Origin: Lachnospiraceae bacterium
Lineage (GTDB): Bacteria; Bacillota; Clostridia; Lachnospirales; Lachnospiraceae
NCBI GenBank assembly: GCA_910575255.1
Contig: CAJTEM010000005.1
Span: 62,001 to 126,000, forward strand
DNA length: 64,000 nt
Direction: 5' to 3'
A program made the translations under genes and the position numbers. Numbering within the stretch: the first letter of the stretch is position 1; each line of letters starts with the position of its first letter. This document shows positions 43,234 to 51,051 of the stretch, one piece after another. Under the pieces are notes generated by a model. It searched no databases. It was not told the origin of the DNA and saw nothing but the letters and a program-made list of their open reading frames with translations.

Positions 43234-43403
43234 CACGAACAGGAGAACAAAAAAGGAAATTAAAAAAACAGTGACAAAAATGTGTATTTTGTATCTGCCA
43301 TATCTGCATATTCCCCAGGATACAATTTTGCATATCCAGGAGATTCATCTATTGCCAAAGCATTTAAGGTACATTCAGAGCAGAGAGTTGTTTTCAACCC
43401 TTC

Positions 43404-43434
43404 GTAACAGTTCAGATAACCCTTGAACTGTTAC
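43404..43434. repeat. GTAACAGTTCA repeat, 31-bp palindrome
   Basis: GTAACAGTTCA-n9-TGAACTGTTAC with perfect 11-bp arms; the loop GATAACCCT is shared with 34240-34248. It lies 40 bp before the ArsR promoter. No T run, so not a clear terminator. Confidence 0.75.
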
Positions 43435-43473
43435 AGCCTTTCTTGAAAATTTTATAAATTTCAGAAAAAAGCA

Positions 43474-43536
43474 TTGACAAAAAAAGAAAAAGTGCTACCC
43501 TATTCATATGAACAAATATTCATATGAATAGGGTAG
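43474..43536 (+). promoter_or_regulatory. ArsR/SmtB-type promoter and 42-bp operator
   Basis: TTGACA (43474-43479), 16-bp spacer, TACCCT (43496-43501). A perfect inverted repeat of two 18-bp arms (CTACCCTATTCATATGAA and its complement, 6-bp loop) at 43495-43536 covers the -10 and start site. ATATGAAC...TTCATAT is the usual metal-sensor operator core. Metal binding should release the repressor encoded next. Confidence 0.9.
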
Positions 43537-43582
43537 CATGTAATGGAAGCAGTATTGTGTTAAAAGAAGGAAGGGGGAGGTT

Positions 43583-43969
43583 ATGACAGCCGAGGAAAAA
43601 GCAAGGATTCAGCAGGAGGTTGATGAGGGAAGCTGTGAATTTATGCATATCCATGAGGAGATCGTGGATAAGGTTGAAAAGGTGATGCCGGATGAGCAGC
43701 AGCTTTTGGATCTGTCAGAGTTTTTTAAGGTATTTGGCGATTCCACGAGGATTAAGATTCTGTATGTGCTGAGTCAGTCTGAGATGTGTGTATGCGATAT
43801 TGCGACCTTGCTGCAGATGGGACAGTCCGCGATCTCCCATCAGCTGCGGGTGCTTAAGCAGATGCGCCTGGTTACATTCCGCAGGGATGGAAAGACGGTT
43901 TTTTACAAGCTGGCGGATTCCCATATTCAGACGATTCTGGCGCAGGGGATGGAGCATATCAGCGAATAG
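43583..43969 (+). CDS. ArsR/SmtB family metal-sensing repressor (CadC/CmtR-like)
   Basis: 128 residues. The winged helix has LSEFFKVFGDSTRIKILYVL and the recognition helix MGQSAISHQLRVLKQMRLVT. The alpha-3 metal site CVCD (Cys 74/76 region) with the N-terminal Cys/His cluster SCEFMHIHEE resembles the cadmium/lead/zinc site of CadC. DSHIQTILAQGMEH near the end looks like the alpha-5 zinc site. It should repress its own operon (HMA protein and P-type ATPase) from the operator at 43495-43536. Confidence 0.92.
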   Translation: MTAEEKARIQQEVDEGSCEFMHIHEEIVDKVEKVMPDEQQLLDLSEFFKVFGDSTRIKILYVLSQSEMCVCDIATLLQMGQSAISHQLRVLKQMRLVTFRRDGKTVFYKLADSHIQTILAQGMEHISE

Positions 43970-44048
43970 GCTGCCTGCATCAATGATACAAGGGAATCTG
44001 TTCAGGAGTCATTTCAATTGTGACAGAAGTCAATGGGAGGAGAAGAAC

Positions 44049-44273
44049 ATGAAGAAGATTATCAAGCTGGAAGGGCTGTGCTGTGCCAATTGTGCCGCTA
44101 AGATTGAGGAAGGGGTGAAAAAGCTTTCGGGGGTGAAGGAAGCTTCTTTAAGCTTTATGACTCAGCGGCTGACGATAGAGGTTGAGGATGGCAGGGAGGA
44201 TTCCGTGGTTGAGGAGGCCAGGAAGGTGGCAGCCAGGGTGGAGCCGGAGGCAGGCTTTCGGGTGTTGCGGTAG
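44049..44273 (+). CDS. Heavy-metal-associated (HMA) domain protein
   Basis: 74 residues from the ATG at 44049, after GGGAGGAG. A single ferredoxin-like HMA domain with the metal motif LCCANCAAK (usual GMTCxxC; here CCANC), then GVKKLSGVKEASLSFMTQRL. It is probably a small metal chaperone or a detached N-terminal domain for the P-type ATPase that follows, which lacks one of its own. Its TAG stop sits at the edge of a 27-bp element scar. Confidence 0.88.
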   Translation: MKKIIKLEGLCCANCAAKIEEGVKKLSGVKEASLSFMTQRLTIEVEDGREDSVVEEARKVAARVEPEAGFRVLR

Positions 44274-44274
44274 A

Positions 44275-44301
44275 ATGTACTCCGAGAGTACGAGAGTACA
44301 T
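44275..44301. repeat. Possible excision scar of a palindromic element
   Basis: ATGTACTC-CGAGAGTA-CGAGAGTACAT joins the same ends as the 163-bp element at 21654-21816 (ATGTACTC and GAGTACAT) with the body missing and eight bases of the right end repeated. The flanks TAGA and TAGG could be a worn 4-bp target duplication. Confidence 0.55.
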
Positions 44302-44321
44302 TAGGATAACAGGAGGCAGCT

Positions 44322-46187
44322 ATGACAAAGAAGCAGAGAATTATGGGAATCCGGCTGGCTGTAAGTGCCATACTTTTTCTTGCGGCGGTGGTGACGGAGT
44401 CTAAAAGTGCCTGGTCATTGTTATTTTATCTTTTCGCTTATCTGTCTGCCGGATATGATATTCCTTTAAAGGCGCTGAGGAACATCCGGTACGGGCAGGT
44501 GTTTGACGAGAATTTTCTGATGACAGTGGCTACCTTTGGGGCGATTGCGGTCAGCGCTTTGGAAGAGGCAGTGGCAGTGATGCTGTTTTATCAGGTAGGA
44601 GAGCTGTTCAATGACTATGCCGTGAACCAATCGCGAAAATCCATTCAGGATTTGATGGATATCAATCCAGAATATGCGAATCTGCTGCGGGATGGTGTGG
44701 AAGAGCAGGTAGATCCGTATGAGGTGGAGGTAGGAGATACCATCGTTATCCGGCCGGGAGAAAAGGTGCCGTTAGACGGAGTAGTCTTAAGAGGCAGCTC
44801 CAGCCTGGATACCAAGGCTCTGACCGGAGAGTCGATGCCTGTAGAAGTGGAAGTTGGCAGCAACGTGATCAGCGGTTCTATCAATTTGAATGGTGTGTTG
44901 GAGGTTCAGACTACCCGGCTGTTTGATGATTCCACAGTAGCAAAGATTCTGGAGCTGGTGGAAAATGCCAGTTCCCGGAAAGCAAAGGCTGAGACATTTA
45001 TCACAAAATTTGCGAGAGTTTATACCCCGATCGTGGTGACACTGGCTCTGGTTCTGGCGATTCTGCCGCCGCTGATACTGGGGGGTGGCTGGGGAACCTG
45101 GATTTACCGTGCCTGCAGTTTTCTGGTAGTTTCTTGTCCCTGTGCTTTGGTGATTTCTGTTCCTTTAAGCTTTTTCGGTGGTCTTGGTGCTGCCTCCAAA
45201 AACGGGATTTTGTTAAAGGGCAGCAATTATATGGAGGCAATGGCAAGCCTGGATACCGTTGTCTTTGACAAGACGGGAACCCTGACCAACGGACGGTTTG
45301 AGGTTAGCGATGTGGCTCCGGTTCATGGCGCCAGAGAGGCACTGCTGGAGCTGGCGGCTCTGGGAGAGTATCATTCCAATCATCCCATTGCCCTCTCCGT
45401 AAAGAAAGCCTATGGAAAGGAGGTGGATCCGTCCCGGATTGACCAGGCAGAGGAGATTCCCGGATACGGTATTCATGCCAGAATTGAGAAAGATCATGTC
45501 TGGCATGAGCTGTATATCGGCAACCGGAAGCTGATGAAGCAGCAGGGGATCACGCCAGATACTCCCTCAGCGATTATGGGAACCACCCTGTATCTGGCGG
45601 ATGAGACCGGATATCTGGGAGCGATTGTCATATCGGACAGTATCCGTGAGGATGTCCCGTCAGCACTGGCAGGCCTAAGGCAGCAGGGTGTGCGCAGTCT
45701 GGTGATGCTGACCGGTGACCGGGAAGAGGTCGGCAGGGCAGTGGCGGATAAGTTGGGCCTGGATCAGGTGTTCGGTAATCTCCTTCCCGGGGATAAGGTC
45801 TCAAAGGTGGAGGCACTGCTTGGGCAGAAGTCCTTTGGCAGGACACTGGCTTTTGTGGGAGACGGGATCAATGATGCTCCGGTGCTGGCCCGTGCCGATA
45901 TCGGAATCGCCATGGGCGGAATCGGATCCGATGCGGCAGTCGAGGCAGCCGATGTGGTCATCATGGATGACGAACCGTCCAAAATTGTGGATACGATACA
46001 GATTGCCAGAAAGACCATGAGGATTGTGCAGCAAAATATTGTCTTTGCCATCGGCGTAAAGATTCTGGTCCTGGTTCTGGTCGCCTTAGGATATGCTTCC
46101 ATGTGGGCTGCCGTATTCGGAGATGTGGGGGTATCCGTGCTGGCAATTTTGAATGCGATCCGTACGCTTTCATACCGAAGGGTGTGA
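44322..46187 (+). CDS. cadA: Cadmium/zinc-exporting P1B-type ATPase
   Basis: 621 residues. Metal-binding helix motif SCPCALVISVPLSF (CPC near 271), phosphorylation site DKTGTLTNG (near 316), TGES (LTGESMPVEVEVGSNV), the HP pair in YHSNHPIALSV, and hinge GDGINDAPVLARADIGIAMG (near 513). CPC with the ArsR-type regulator points to divalent Zn/Cd/Pb rather than copper export. The usual N-terminal HMA domain is absent and is supplied as the separate 74-residue gene upstream. AGGAGGC is the ribosome site. The gene is followed at once by an 18-G tract. Confidence 0.95.
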   Translation: MTKKQRIMGIRLAVSAILFLAAVVTESKSAWSLLFYLFAYLSAGYDIPLKALRNIRYGQVFDENFLMTVATFGAIAVSALEEAVAVMLFYQVGELFNDYAVNQSRKSIQDLMDINPEYANLLRDGVEEQVDPYEVEVGDTIVIRPGEKVPLDGVVLRGSSSLDTKALTGESMPVEVEVGSNVISGSINLNGVLEVQTTRLFDDSTVAKILELVENASSRKAKAETFITKFARVYTPIVVTLALVLAILPPLILGGGWGTWIYRACSFLVVSCPCALVISVPLSFFGGLGAASKNGILLKGSNYMEAMASLDTVVFDKTGTLTNGRFEVSDVAPVHGAREALLELAALGEYHSNHPIALSVKKAYGKEVDPSRIDQAEEIPGYGIHARIEKDHVWHELYIGNRKLMKQQGITPDTPSAIMGTTLYLADETGYLGAIVISDSIREDVPSALAGLRQQGVRSLVMLTGDREEVGRAVADKLGLDQVFGNLLPGDKVSKVEALLGQKSFGRTLAFVGDGINDAPVLARADIGIAMGGIGSDAAVEAADVVIMDDEPSKIVDTIQIARKTMRIVQQNIVFAIGVKILVLVLVALGYASMWAAVFGDVGVSVLAILNAIRTLSYRRV

Positions 46188-46199
46188 GTTCCTGTTCGC

Positions 46200-46217
46200 G
46201 GGGGGGGGGGGGGGGGG
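46200..46217 (+). repeat. Homopolymer of 18 G
   Basis: An unbroken run of 18 G starts 13 bp after the P-type ATPase stop and just before the GGTACGC hairpin repeat. It is outside any coding region. The length may vary between cells or be a sequencing estimate. Confidence 0.85.
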
Positions 46218-46225
46218 ATCCGAGA

Positions 46226-46478
46226 GGTACGCTCTGGAAAAAGAGAGGGGAGGCGCTCCGAAATGGTCTGCTGTTTTTTCCGGTTTCGGGATAAAGAATT
46301 CCTAAAATCCCTGATTTTTGCTAAGAACGAAACGAAAATCCCCGAACTCGCTTCGCTCAGACAGCGGGGATTTTCGTTTCAACGCAAAACTCAGCGATTT
46401 AAGGACTTCTAAATCCCTGCAAAGTCAAAAACAGCAGACCATTTCGAGCCGCCTCGCTTCCCGGTTCCATGGCGTACC
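46226..46478. repeat. GGTACGC hairpin repeat, copy 3
   Basis: Begins GGTACGC and ends GCGTACC. The inner stem GAAACGAAAATCCCC/GGGGATTTTCGTTTC (46329-46343, 46366-46380) is perfect and encloses CTCGCTTCGCTCAGACAG, identical to copy 2. The outer arms are imperfect but share AAATGGTCTGCTGTTTTT. Confidence 0.88.
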
Positions 46479-46546
46479 TTCCGGAACTCCGCGCCCCATG
46501 AAAGCAACCCGCGAACAGGCATGGAGAAAAATGGGGAAATCCCCCA

Positions 46547-46575
46547 TTGACAAAATCTTTTCAAACTGCTATTAT
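46547..46575 (+). promoter_or_regulatory. glnA promoter
   Basis: TTGACA (46547-46552), 17-bp spacer, TATTAT (46570-46575); near consensus. The leader is about 125 nt and contains a terminator. Confidence 0.88.
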
Positions 46576-46586
46576 CAGAAGCATGG

Positions 46587-46641
46587 AACGAGGATGTTGC
46601 ATAGAGGTCACGCAGATGACCTTTTGTCATCCTCGTTTTTT
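46587..46641 (+). promoter_or_regulatory. Leader terminator/attenuator of glnA
   Basis: AACGAGGATG (46587) pairs with CATCCTCGTT (46628-46637), followed by TTTTTT, a terminator between promoter and gene. Inside it is AGGTCA-CGCAGA-TGACCT, a hairpin with a six-base loop. ANTAR proteins prevent termination by binding paired hexaloop hairpins, and one is encoded downstream. The loop does not show the A1/G4 pattern I remember, so the link is tentative. Confidence 0.7.
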
Positions 46642-46706
46642 CTGTCACAGGAATAGGCATTGTCTTTGTTAATAGAATTTTTAAAGGAAAAGAGAAGGAG
46701 AACGAG

Positions 46707-48044
46707 ATGAGTAAGTATAACAAGGAAGATATCGTCCGCCTGGTGGAAGAGGAGGACGTGGAATTTATCCGTCTGCAGTTTACGGATATTTTCGGAATGC
46801 TGAAAAATGTCGCCATCACCGCCAGCCAGCTGGAACGGGCGCTGGAGAACTGCTGCATGTTTGACGGCTCTGCGATTGAAGGTTTTGTGCGGATTGAAGA
46901 GTCAGATATGTATCTGCATCCGGATCTGGATACCTTTGAGATCTTCCCGTGGCGTCCTCAGCAGGGGAAGGTGGCACGTCTGGTCTGTGATGTATACCGG
47001 CCGGGCGGGGAACCGTTTGAGGGAGATCCTCGTTTTGTGTTGAAAAGGGTATTGAAAGAAGCTGCTGATATGGGTTATACTTTTCTGGTGGGGCCAGAGT
47101 GTGAATTTTTCCTGTTTCAGACAGATGAGGAAGGGAAAGCGACTACCGAGACGCACGAGATGGCGGGATATTTTGATGTGAGTCCGATCGATATGGCAGA
47201 AAATGTGCGCCGGGATATCGTGCTGAATCTGGAAGAGATGGGATTTGAGATCGAGGCCTCTCATCATGAGATTGCTCCGGCTCAGCATGAGATCGATCTG
47301 CAGTATGCAGATGCACTGACCACAGCAGATAATATCATGACCTTCAAGATGGCGGTCAAGACGATCGCCAGACGCCATGGTCTTCATGCTACGTTTATGC
47401 CGAAGCCGAAAGCAGGGATCAATGGTTCCGGAATGCATATCAATATGTCTCTGGCAGACTCAGGCGGCAACAATCTGTTCGTTGATTCGTCGGACCGGCT
47501 GGGACTGAGCCGCGAGGCATATCAGTTCATGGCAGGAATTTTAAAATATATTAAGGAGATTACCGTGCTCACCAATCCGCTGGTGAACTCCTATAAGCGT
47601 CTGGTTCCGGGCTATGATGCCCCGGTTTATATCGCCTGGTCAGCAGCGTCGAACCGAAGTCCGCTGATTCGGATTCCCTCTTCCCGGGGGAGCAGTACAC
47701 GGATAGAGCTGCGCTGTCCGGATTCGGCAGTGAACCCGTATCTGGCACTGGCGGCCTGCCTGGCGGCCGGCCTGGAGGGGATCCGTCAGCAGCTAGAGCC
47801 GCCGGCCAGTGTGGATGGCAATATCTATGCCATGACAGATGAGGAGCTGCGGCAGCGAAAGATCGAATGCCTGCCGGAAACACTGGGAGAGGCACTGGAA
47901 CTCTATGCAGGCAGTACATTTGCAAGAAAGCTTTTGGGAGACCACATTTTCACAAAATATCTGGAGGCTAAGGATGCGGAGTGGAAAAAGTACCGTGCAG
48001 AGGTTACAGACTGGGAGGTAGCAGAATACCTGTATAAATTCTGA
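46707..48044 (+). CDS. glnA: Glutamine synthetase, type I
   Basis: 445 residues, the GSI-alpha length of Gram-positives. It makes glutamine from glutamate, ammonia and ATP. N-terminal beta-grasp ([29 protein letters not shown]), catalytic motifs [28 protein letters not shown], the His/Gly loop [11 protein letters not shown], and [20 protein letters not shown] then VNPYLALAA. Expression should be set by the leader terminator at 46587-46641 and the ANTAR protein encoded after it. Confidence 0.97.
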   Translation: MSKYNKEDIVRLVEEEDVEFIRLQFTDIFGMLKNVAITASQLERALENCCMFDGSAIEGFVRIEESDMYLHPDLDTFEIFPWRPQQGKVARLVCDVYRPGGEPFEGDPRFVLKRVLKEAADMGYTFLVGPECEFFLFQTDEEGKATTETHEMAGYFDVSPIDMAENVRRDIVLNLEEMGFEIEASHHEIAPAQHEIDLQYADALTTADNIMTFKMAVKTIARRHGLHATFMPKPKAGINGSGMHINMSLADSGGNNLFVDSSDRLGLSREAYQFMAGILKYIKEITVLTNPLVNSYKRLVPGYDAPVYIAWSAASNRSPLIRIPSSRGSSTRIELRCPDSAVNPYLALAACLAAGLEGIRQQLEPPASVDGNIYAMTDEELRQRKIECLPETLGEALELYAGSTFARKLLGDHIFTKYLEAKDAEWKKYRAEVTDWEVAEYLYKF

Positions 48045-48096
48045 GAAAACATCGCTTGGGGAGACAGTGAACAAGCATCTGCCGGGAGGTGAGGAA

Positions 48097-48639
48097 TTGG
48101 CGAATGTGATTGTGGCGTTTTCAAAACCGGAAGATGCCCGGAATATCAAAAATATACTGATAAGGAATGGCTTTAACGTGCTTGCGGTCTGTAATTCCGG
48201 AGCACAGGTACTGGCACAGGCAGGGAATCTAAACAGCGGCCTGGTAGTATGCGGTTATCGCCTTACGGATATGCTGTATGCAGATCTCCATGACAATCTG
48301 CCGGCAGAGTTTGCCATGCTGATGATTTCTTCACCAAGCAAATGGAATTCCCGGGTGCCGGAGGATGTGGTATGTCTTCCGATGCCGTTAAAGGTGCATG
48401 ATCTGGTTTCGACGTTGGAGATGATGGCGCAGACACAGGCACGGCGCCGCAGGAAGCAGAGGCAGCAGCCAAAGCAGCGGAGCTCAGAGGAGAAGGGCCT
48501 GATTGATCAGGCCAAGCGGCTTTTGATGGAGAGAAACGGGATGACAGAGGAGGAGGCTCATCGATACATACAGAAGTGCAGTATGGACAGCGGGACGAAT
48601 CTGATTGAGACAGCGCAGATGGTCATCAGTTTGCTTTGA
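48097..48639 (+). CDS. ANTAR-domain RNA-binding antiterminator
   Basis: 180 residues. The TTG at 48097 is preferred over the GTG at 48067 because GGGAGGTGAGG stands in front of it and the protein then begins MANVIVAFSKPEDARNIKNI, like relatives. A receiver-like domain (about 1-120) lacks the usual phospho-Asp context, so it is a pseudo-receiver. A basic linker (RRRRKQRQQPKQR) leads to the ANTAR domain (IDQAKRLLMERNGMTEEEAH then RYIQKCSMDSGTNL). These proteins stop premature termination in nitrogen genes; the glnA leader terminator is the natural target. Confidence 0.9.
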   Translation: MANVIVAFSKPEDARNIKNILIRNGFNVLAVCNSGAQVLAQAGNLNSGLVVCGYRLTDMLYADLHDNLPAEFAMLMISSPSKWNSRVPEDVVCLPMPLKVHDLVSTLEMMAQTQARRRRKQRQQPKQRSSEEKGLIDQAKRLLMERNGMTEEEAHRYIQKCSMDSGTNLIETAQMVISLL

Positions 48640-48677
48640 TAAGAGAAGGGACAATGGAGGGAAAACAGGAGGAAGGA

Positions 48678-49481
48678 ATGAAATTTACCAAAATGCAGGG
48701 GATCGGAAATGATTATGTCTATGTGAATTGCTTTGAAGAGAGTGTGGACGATCCCCAACGGGTGGCACGTCTGGTCAGTGACCGTCATTTTGGGATCGGC
48801 TCTGACGGATTGATTTTGATTGGTCCGTCTAAGGAGGCGGATTGCCGGATGCGGATGTTTAATGAGGACGGAAGCGAAGGGATGATGTGCGGCAATGGTA
48901 TCCGGTGTGTAGGCAAATACGTCTATGATCACGGTATTGCAGACCATCTGCAGATTACCGTGGAGACACGGGGAGGAATCAAGACCCTTAAGATGGAGGA
49001 AAGGGACGGCAAGGTTGTGTCCGTGCAGGTCGATATGGGAGTGCCGGTGCTGACGAGCGAACTTCCCGAGAGGATTGTGGCAGGGGGGATGGAGCAGGAG
49101 TTTGTGGGAATCGATGTGGGAAATCCTCATGCCGTATATTTCTGCCCGGAGATTGACCAGTTGGACTTAGAGAGAATCGGTCCCGGGTATGAATGTCATC
49201 CCCGATTTCCGGATCGGGTGAATACGGAATTTGTGCGCATCATTGACAGAAAGCATCTTCAGATGCGGGTGTGGGAGCGGGGAAGTGGTGAGACCTGGGC
49301 CTGCGGTACCGGAGCCACAGCCTGCGCAGTAGCCGCGATGATGCTGGGACTTACCGAGGATGCCGTGGAGGTGCAGCTAAAAGGAGGATGCTTGCAGATT
49401 CGCTGGGATCGGAAGAGCGGCCATGCATTTATGACTGGGCCTGCGGTGGAAGTGTTTTGTGGCGAGATTGAGGTCGGGTAG
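48678..49481 (+). CDS. dapF: Diaminopimelate epimerase
   Basis: 267 residues from the ATG at 48678 (AGGAGGAAGG). It interconverts LL- and meso-diaminopimelate for lysine and peptidoglycan. The two active-site Cys are in MMCGNGIRCVGKY (near 75) and WACGTGATACAVA (near 217). Also typical are MKFTKMQGIGNDYVYV at the start, FNEDGSEG, and GNPHAVYF. It follows the ANTAR gene by 38 bp; no other dap genes are here. Confidence 0.97.
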   Translation: MKFTKMQGIGNDYVYVNCFEESVDDPQRVARLVSDRHFGIGSDGLILIGPSKEADCRMRMFNEDGSEGMMCGNGIRCVGKYVYDHGIADHLQITVETRGGIKTLKMEERDGKVVSVQVDMGVPVLTSELPERIVAGGMEQEFVGIDVGNPHAVYFCPEIDQLDLERIGPGYECHPRFPDRVNTEFVRIIDRKHLQMRVWERGSGETWACGTGATACAVAAMMLGLTEDAVEVQLKGGCLQIRWDRKSGHAFMTGPAVEVFCGEIEVG

Positions 49482-49575
49482 ACAGCGCAGGAACCGGCTG
49501 CCAGGCGGAAAGAATATGCCGGGCAGGAATGGAATTGCGGCTGTAGAGGAAGTTATGTGCCGAACGGAGGAATTT

Positions 49576-50013
49576 ATGGATGACATTGACAGAAAAATAT
49601 TGAAATTATTACAGGGAAATGCCAGAATATCCTTAAAGATGATTGCTGAGAGTACATTTCTTTCTTCTCCTGCAGTGTCGGCCCGGATAGAGAAGATGGA
49701 AAAGGAGAAGGTGATTACCGGCTATCATGCGCAGGTAGATCCGATGAAGCTGGGCTATCACATTATCGCTTTTATCAATCTCAATGTACTACCAGAGGAC
49801 AAGCCGATATTCTATGATTATGCACGGCAGATTCCGAATGTGCTGGAATGCTGCTGCGTGACCGGAGAGTATTCCATGCTGTTGAAGGTGGCGTTTCAGA
49901 GTACCATGGAGCTGGATACGTTCATCGGCCAGCTGCAGAAGTTCGGCAAGACCAATACTCAGATCGTGTTTTCTACCCATGTGGGTCCGAGAGGAATTGC
50001 AGTGGAAGAGTGA
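49576..50013 (+). CDS. Lrp/AsnC family transcription regulator
   Basis: 145 residues from the ATG at 49576 with ACGGAGGAATTT ahead of it; longer in-frame starts would overlap dapF and lack a ribosome site. The helix-turn-helix lies in DDIDRKILKLLQGNARISLK then MIAESTFLSSPAVSARIEKM. The RAM ligand-binding domain follows (YHIIAFINLNVLPEDKPIFY, VLECCCVTGEYSMLLKVAF). It would respond to an amino acid and form octamers. Next to glnA and dapF it may control amino acid genes. Confidence 0.93.
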   Translation: MDDIDRKILKLLQGNARISLKMIAESTFLSSPAVSARIEKMEKEKVITGYHAQVDPMKLGYHIIAFINLNVLPEDKPIFYDYARQIPNVLECCCVTGEYSMLLKVAFQSTMELDTFIGQLQKFGKTNTQIVFSTHVGPRGIAVEE

Positions 50014-50030
50014 GAACAGGCAACGGACAG

Positions 50031-50079
50031 ACTCCTTTCACATACTGTACTAACAGAGCAGTATGTGGAAGGAGTTTTT
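50031..50079 (+). terminator. Terminator hairpin that contains the amidase Shine-Dalgarno
   Basis: ACTCCTTTCACATACTG (50031-50047) pairs with CAGTATGTGGAAGGAGT (50059-50075), one G-T pair, followed by five T. The 3' arm holds GGAAGGAG, the ribosome site of the amidase starting at 50083. It can end the lrp transcript and also mask translation of read-through RNA. Confidence 0.8.
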
Positions 50080-50082
50080 ATT

Positions 50083-50862
50083 GTGGCGGAAACCAGAAGT
50101 ATTATAATTGATGCCGGGCATGGAGGAGCAGAGCCAGGCGCTTTGTTCCAGGGACGCCGGGAAAAGGATGATAATCTGCGGCTGGCGCTGGCGGTCGGAG
50201 AGATTCTGGGCAGAAACGGATTAGATGTGATGTATACACGGGTGACAGATATCTACCAGACACCTTTGGAAAAAGCACAGATTGCCAATCGCTCGGGTGC
50301 CGATTACTTTTTATCGATTCACCGGAATGCCATGCCGGTGCCGGGAACCGCTTCCGGAGTGCAGAGCCTGGTCTATGAAAACGAGGGCGTTGCAGGGTTG
50401 ATGGCAGAGAACATTAACCGGGAACTGGTTCAAACAGGATTTGCAGATCTGGGAGTGATCGAGAGGCCGGGGATCCTTGTGCTGCGCAGGACCAGAATGC
50501 CGGCAGTGCTTGCGGAAGCCGGTTTTCTGGATAATCCTGTGGACAATCAGCTGTTTGAGCAGAATTTCGATGCGATTGCGCAGGCGATTGCAGACGGGAT
50601 TTTAGAGACCGTACGGGAAGAGGAAAAGGGACCGGAATATTATCAGATCCAGGTGGGAGCCTTCCCGGATCAGGCAGCAGCCAGACGTCTGGAGCAGCAG
50701 CTTCGGGAGCAGGGATTTCCGGCCTTTGTCGTCAGGGACGATGGAATGTATAAGGTACGTTCCGGAGCCTTTTTGAATCTGGACAATGCAGCACGTCTGG
50801 AACAGACTTTGCGCAGCTATGGATACGTGACCTATATGATCCGTGAGGCGGCAAGAGAATAG
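50083..50862 (+). CDS. N-acetylmuramoyl-L-alanine amidase with SPOR domain
   Basis: 259 residues from the GTG at 50083, 8 nt after AAGGAG. An Amidase_3 domain (1-175) shows the zinc ligands: His in IIDAGHGG, Glu in GRREKDDN, His in FLSIHRNAM, and the catalytic Glu in VLAEAGFLDNP. The C-terminal SPOR domain (about 187-257, YQIQVGAFPDQAAARRLEQQ) binds peptidoglycan stripped of stem peptides. There is no signal peptide, as in CwlC/CwlD-type enzymes that act on the mother-cell wall in sporulation; such a role is an inference. See the hairpin covering its ribosome site. Confidence 0.93.
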   Translation: MAETRSIIIDAGHGGAEPGALFQGRREKDDNLRLALAVGEILGRNGLDVMYTRVTDIYQTPLEKAQIANRSGADYFLSIHRNAMPVPGTASGVQSLVYENEGVAGLMAENINRELVQTGFADLGVIERPGILVLRRTRMPAVLAEAGFLDNPVDNQLFEQNFDAIAQAIADGILETVREEEKGPEYYQIQVGAFPDQAAARRLEQQLREQGFPAFVVRDDGMYKVRSGAFLNLDNAARLEQTLRSYGYVTYMIREAARE

Positions 50863-50932
50863 GAAAACGGGTTTTCCCCATATGCGGCAGTTCTTATGGA
50901 ATTATCAGAACGTTAGCATTAGGAATATTCAG

Positions 50933-51010
50933 CCATGGGAAAAGGGCAAGAGACAGTCAGAAGTGGCCTGATGATTTTGGCTGTCTCTGCCCCTTTTCCC
51001 ATGGAGTACC
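50933..51010. repeat. GGTACGC-family hairpin, copy 4 (internally deleted)
   Basis: Arms CCATGGGAAAAGGGC...AGAGACAG and the complement ending CCCATGG (51004), 26 bp with three mismatches, then GGAGTACC. The segment GGCAAGAGAC...TGATGATTTT matches the left arm of copy 2, but the inner stems are gone. Confidence 0.78.
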
Positions 51011-51051
51011 CTTTGGGGGAGGAACTAATTGCCATTGGCTCAGACTGCGGA

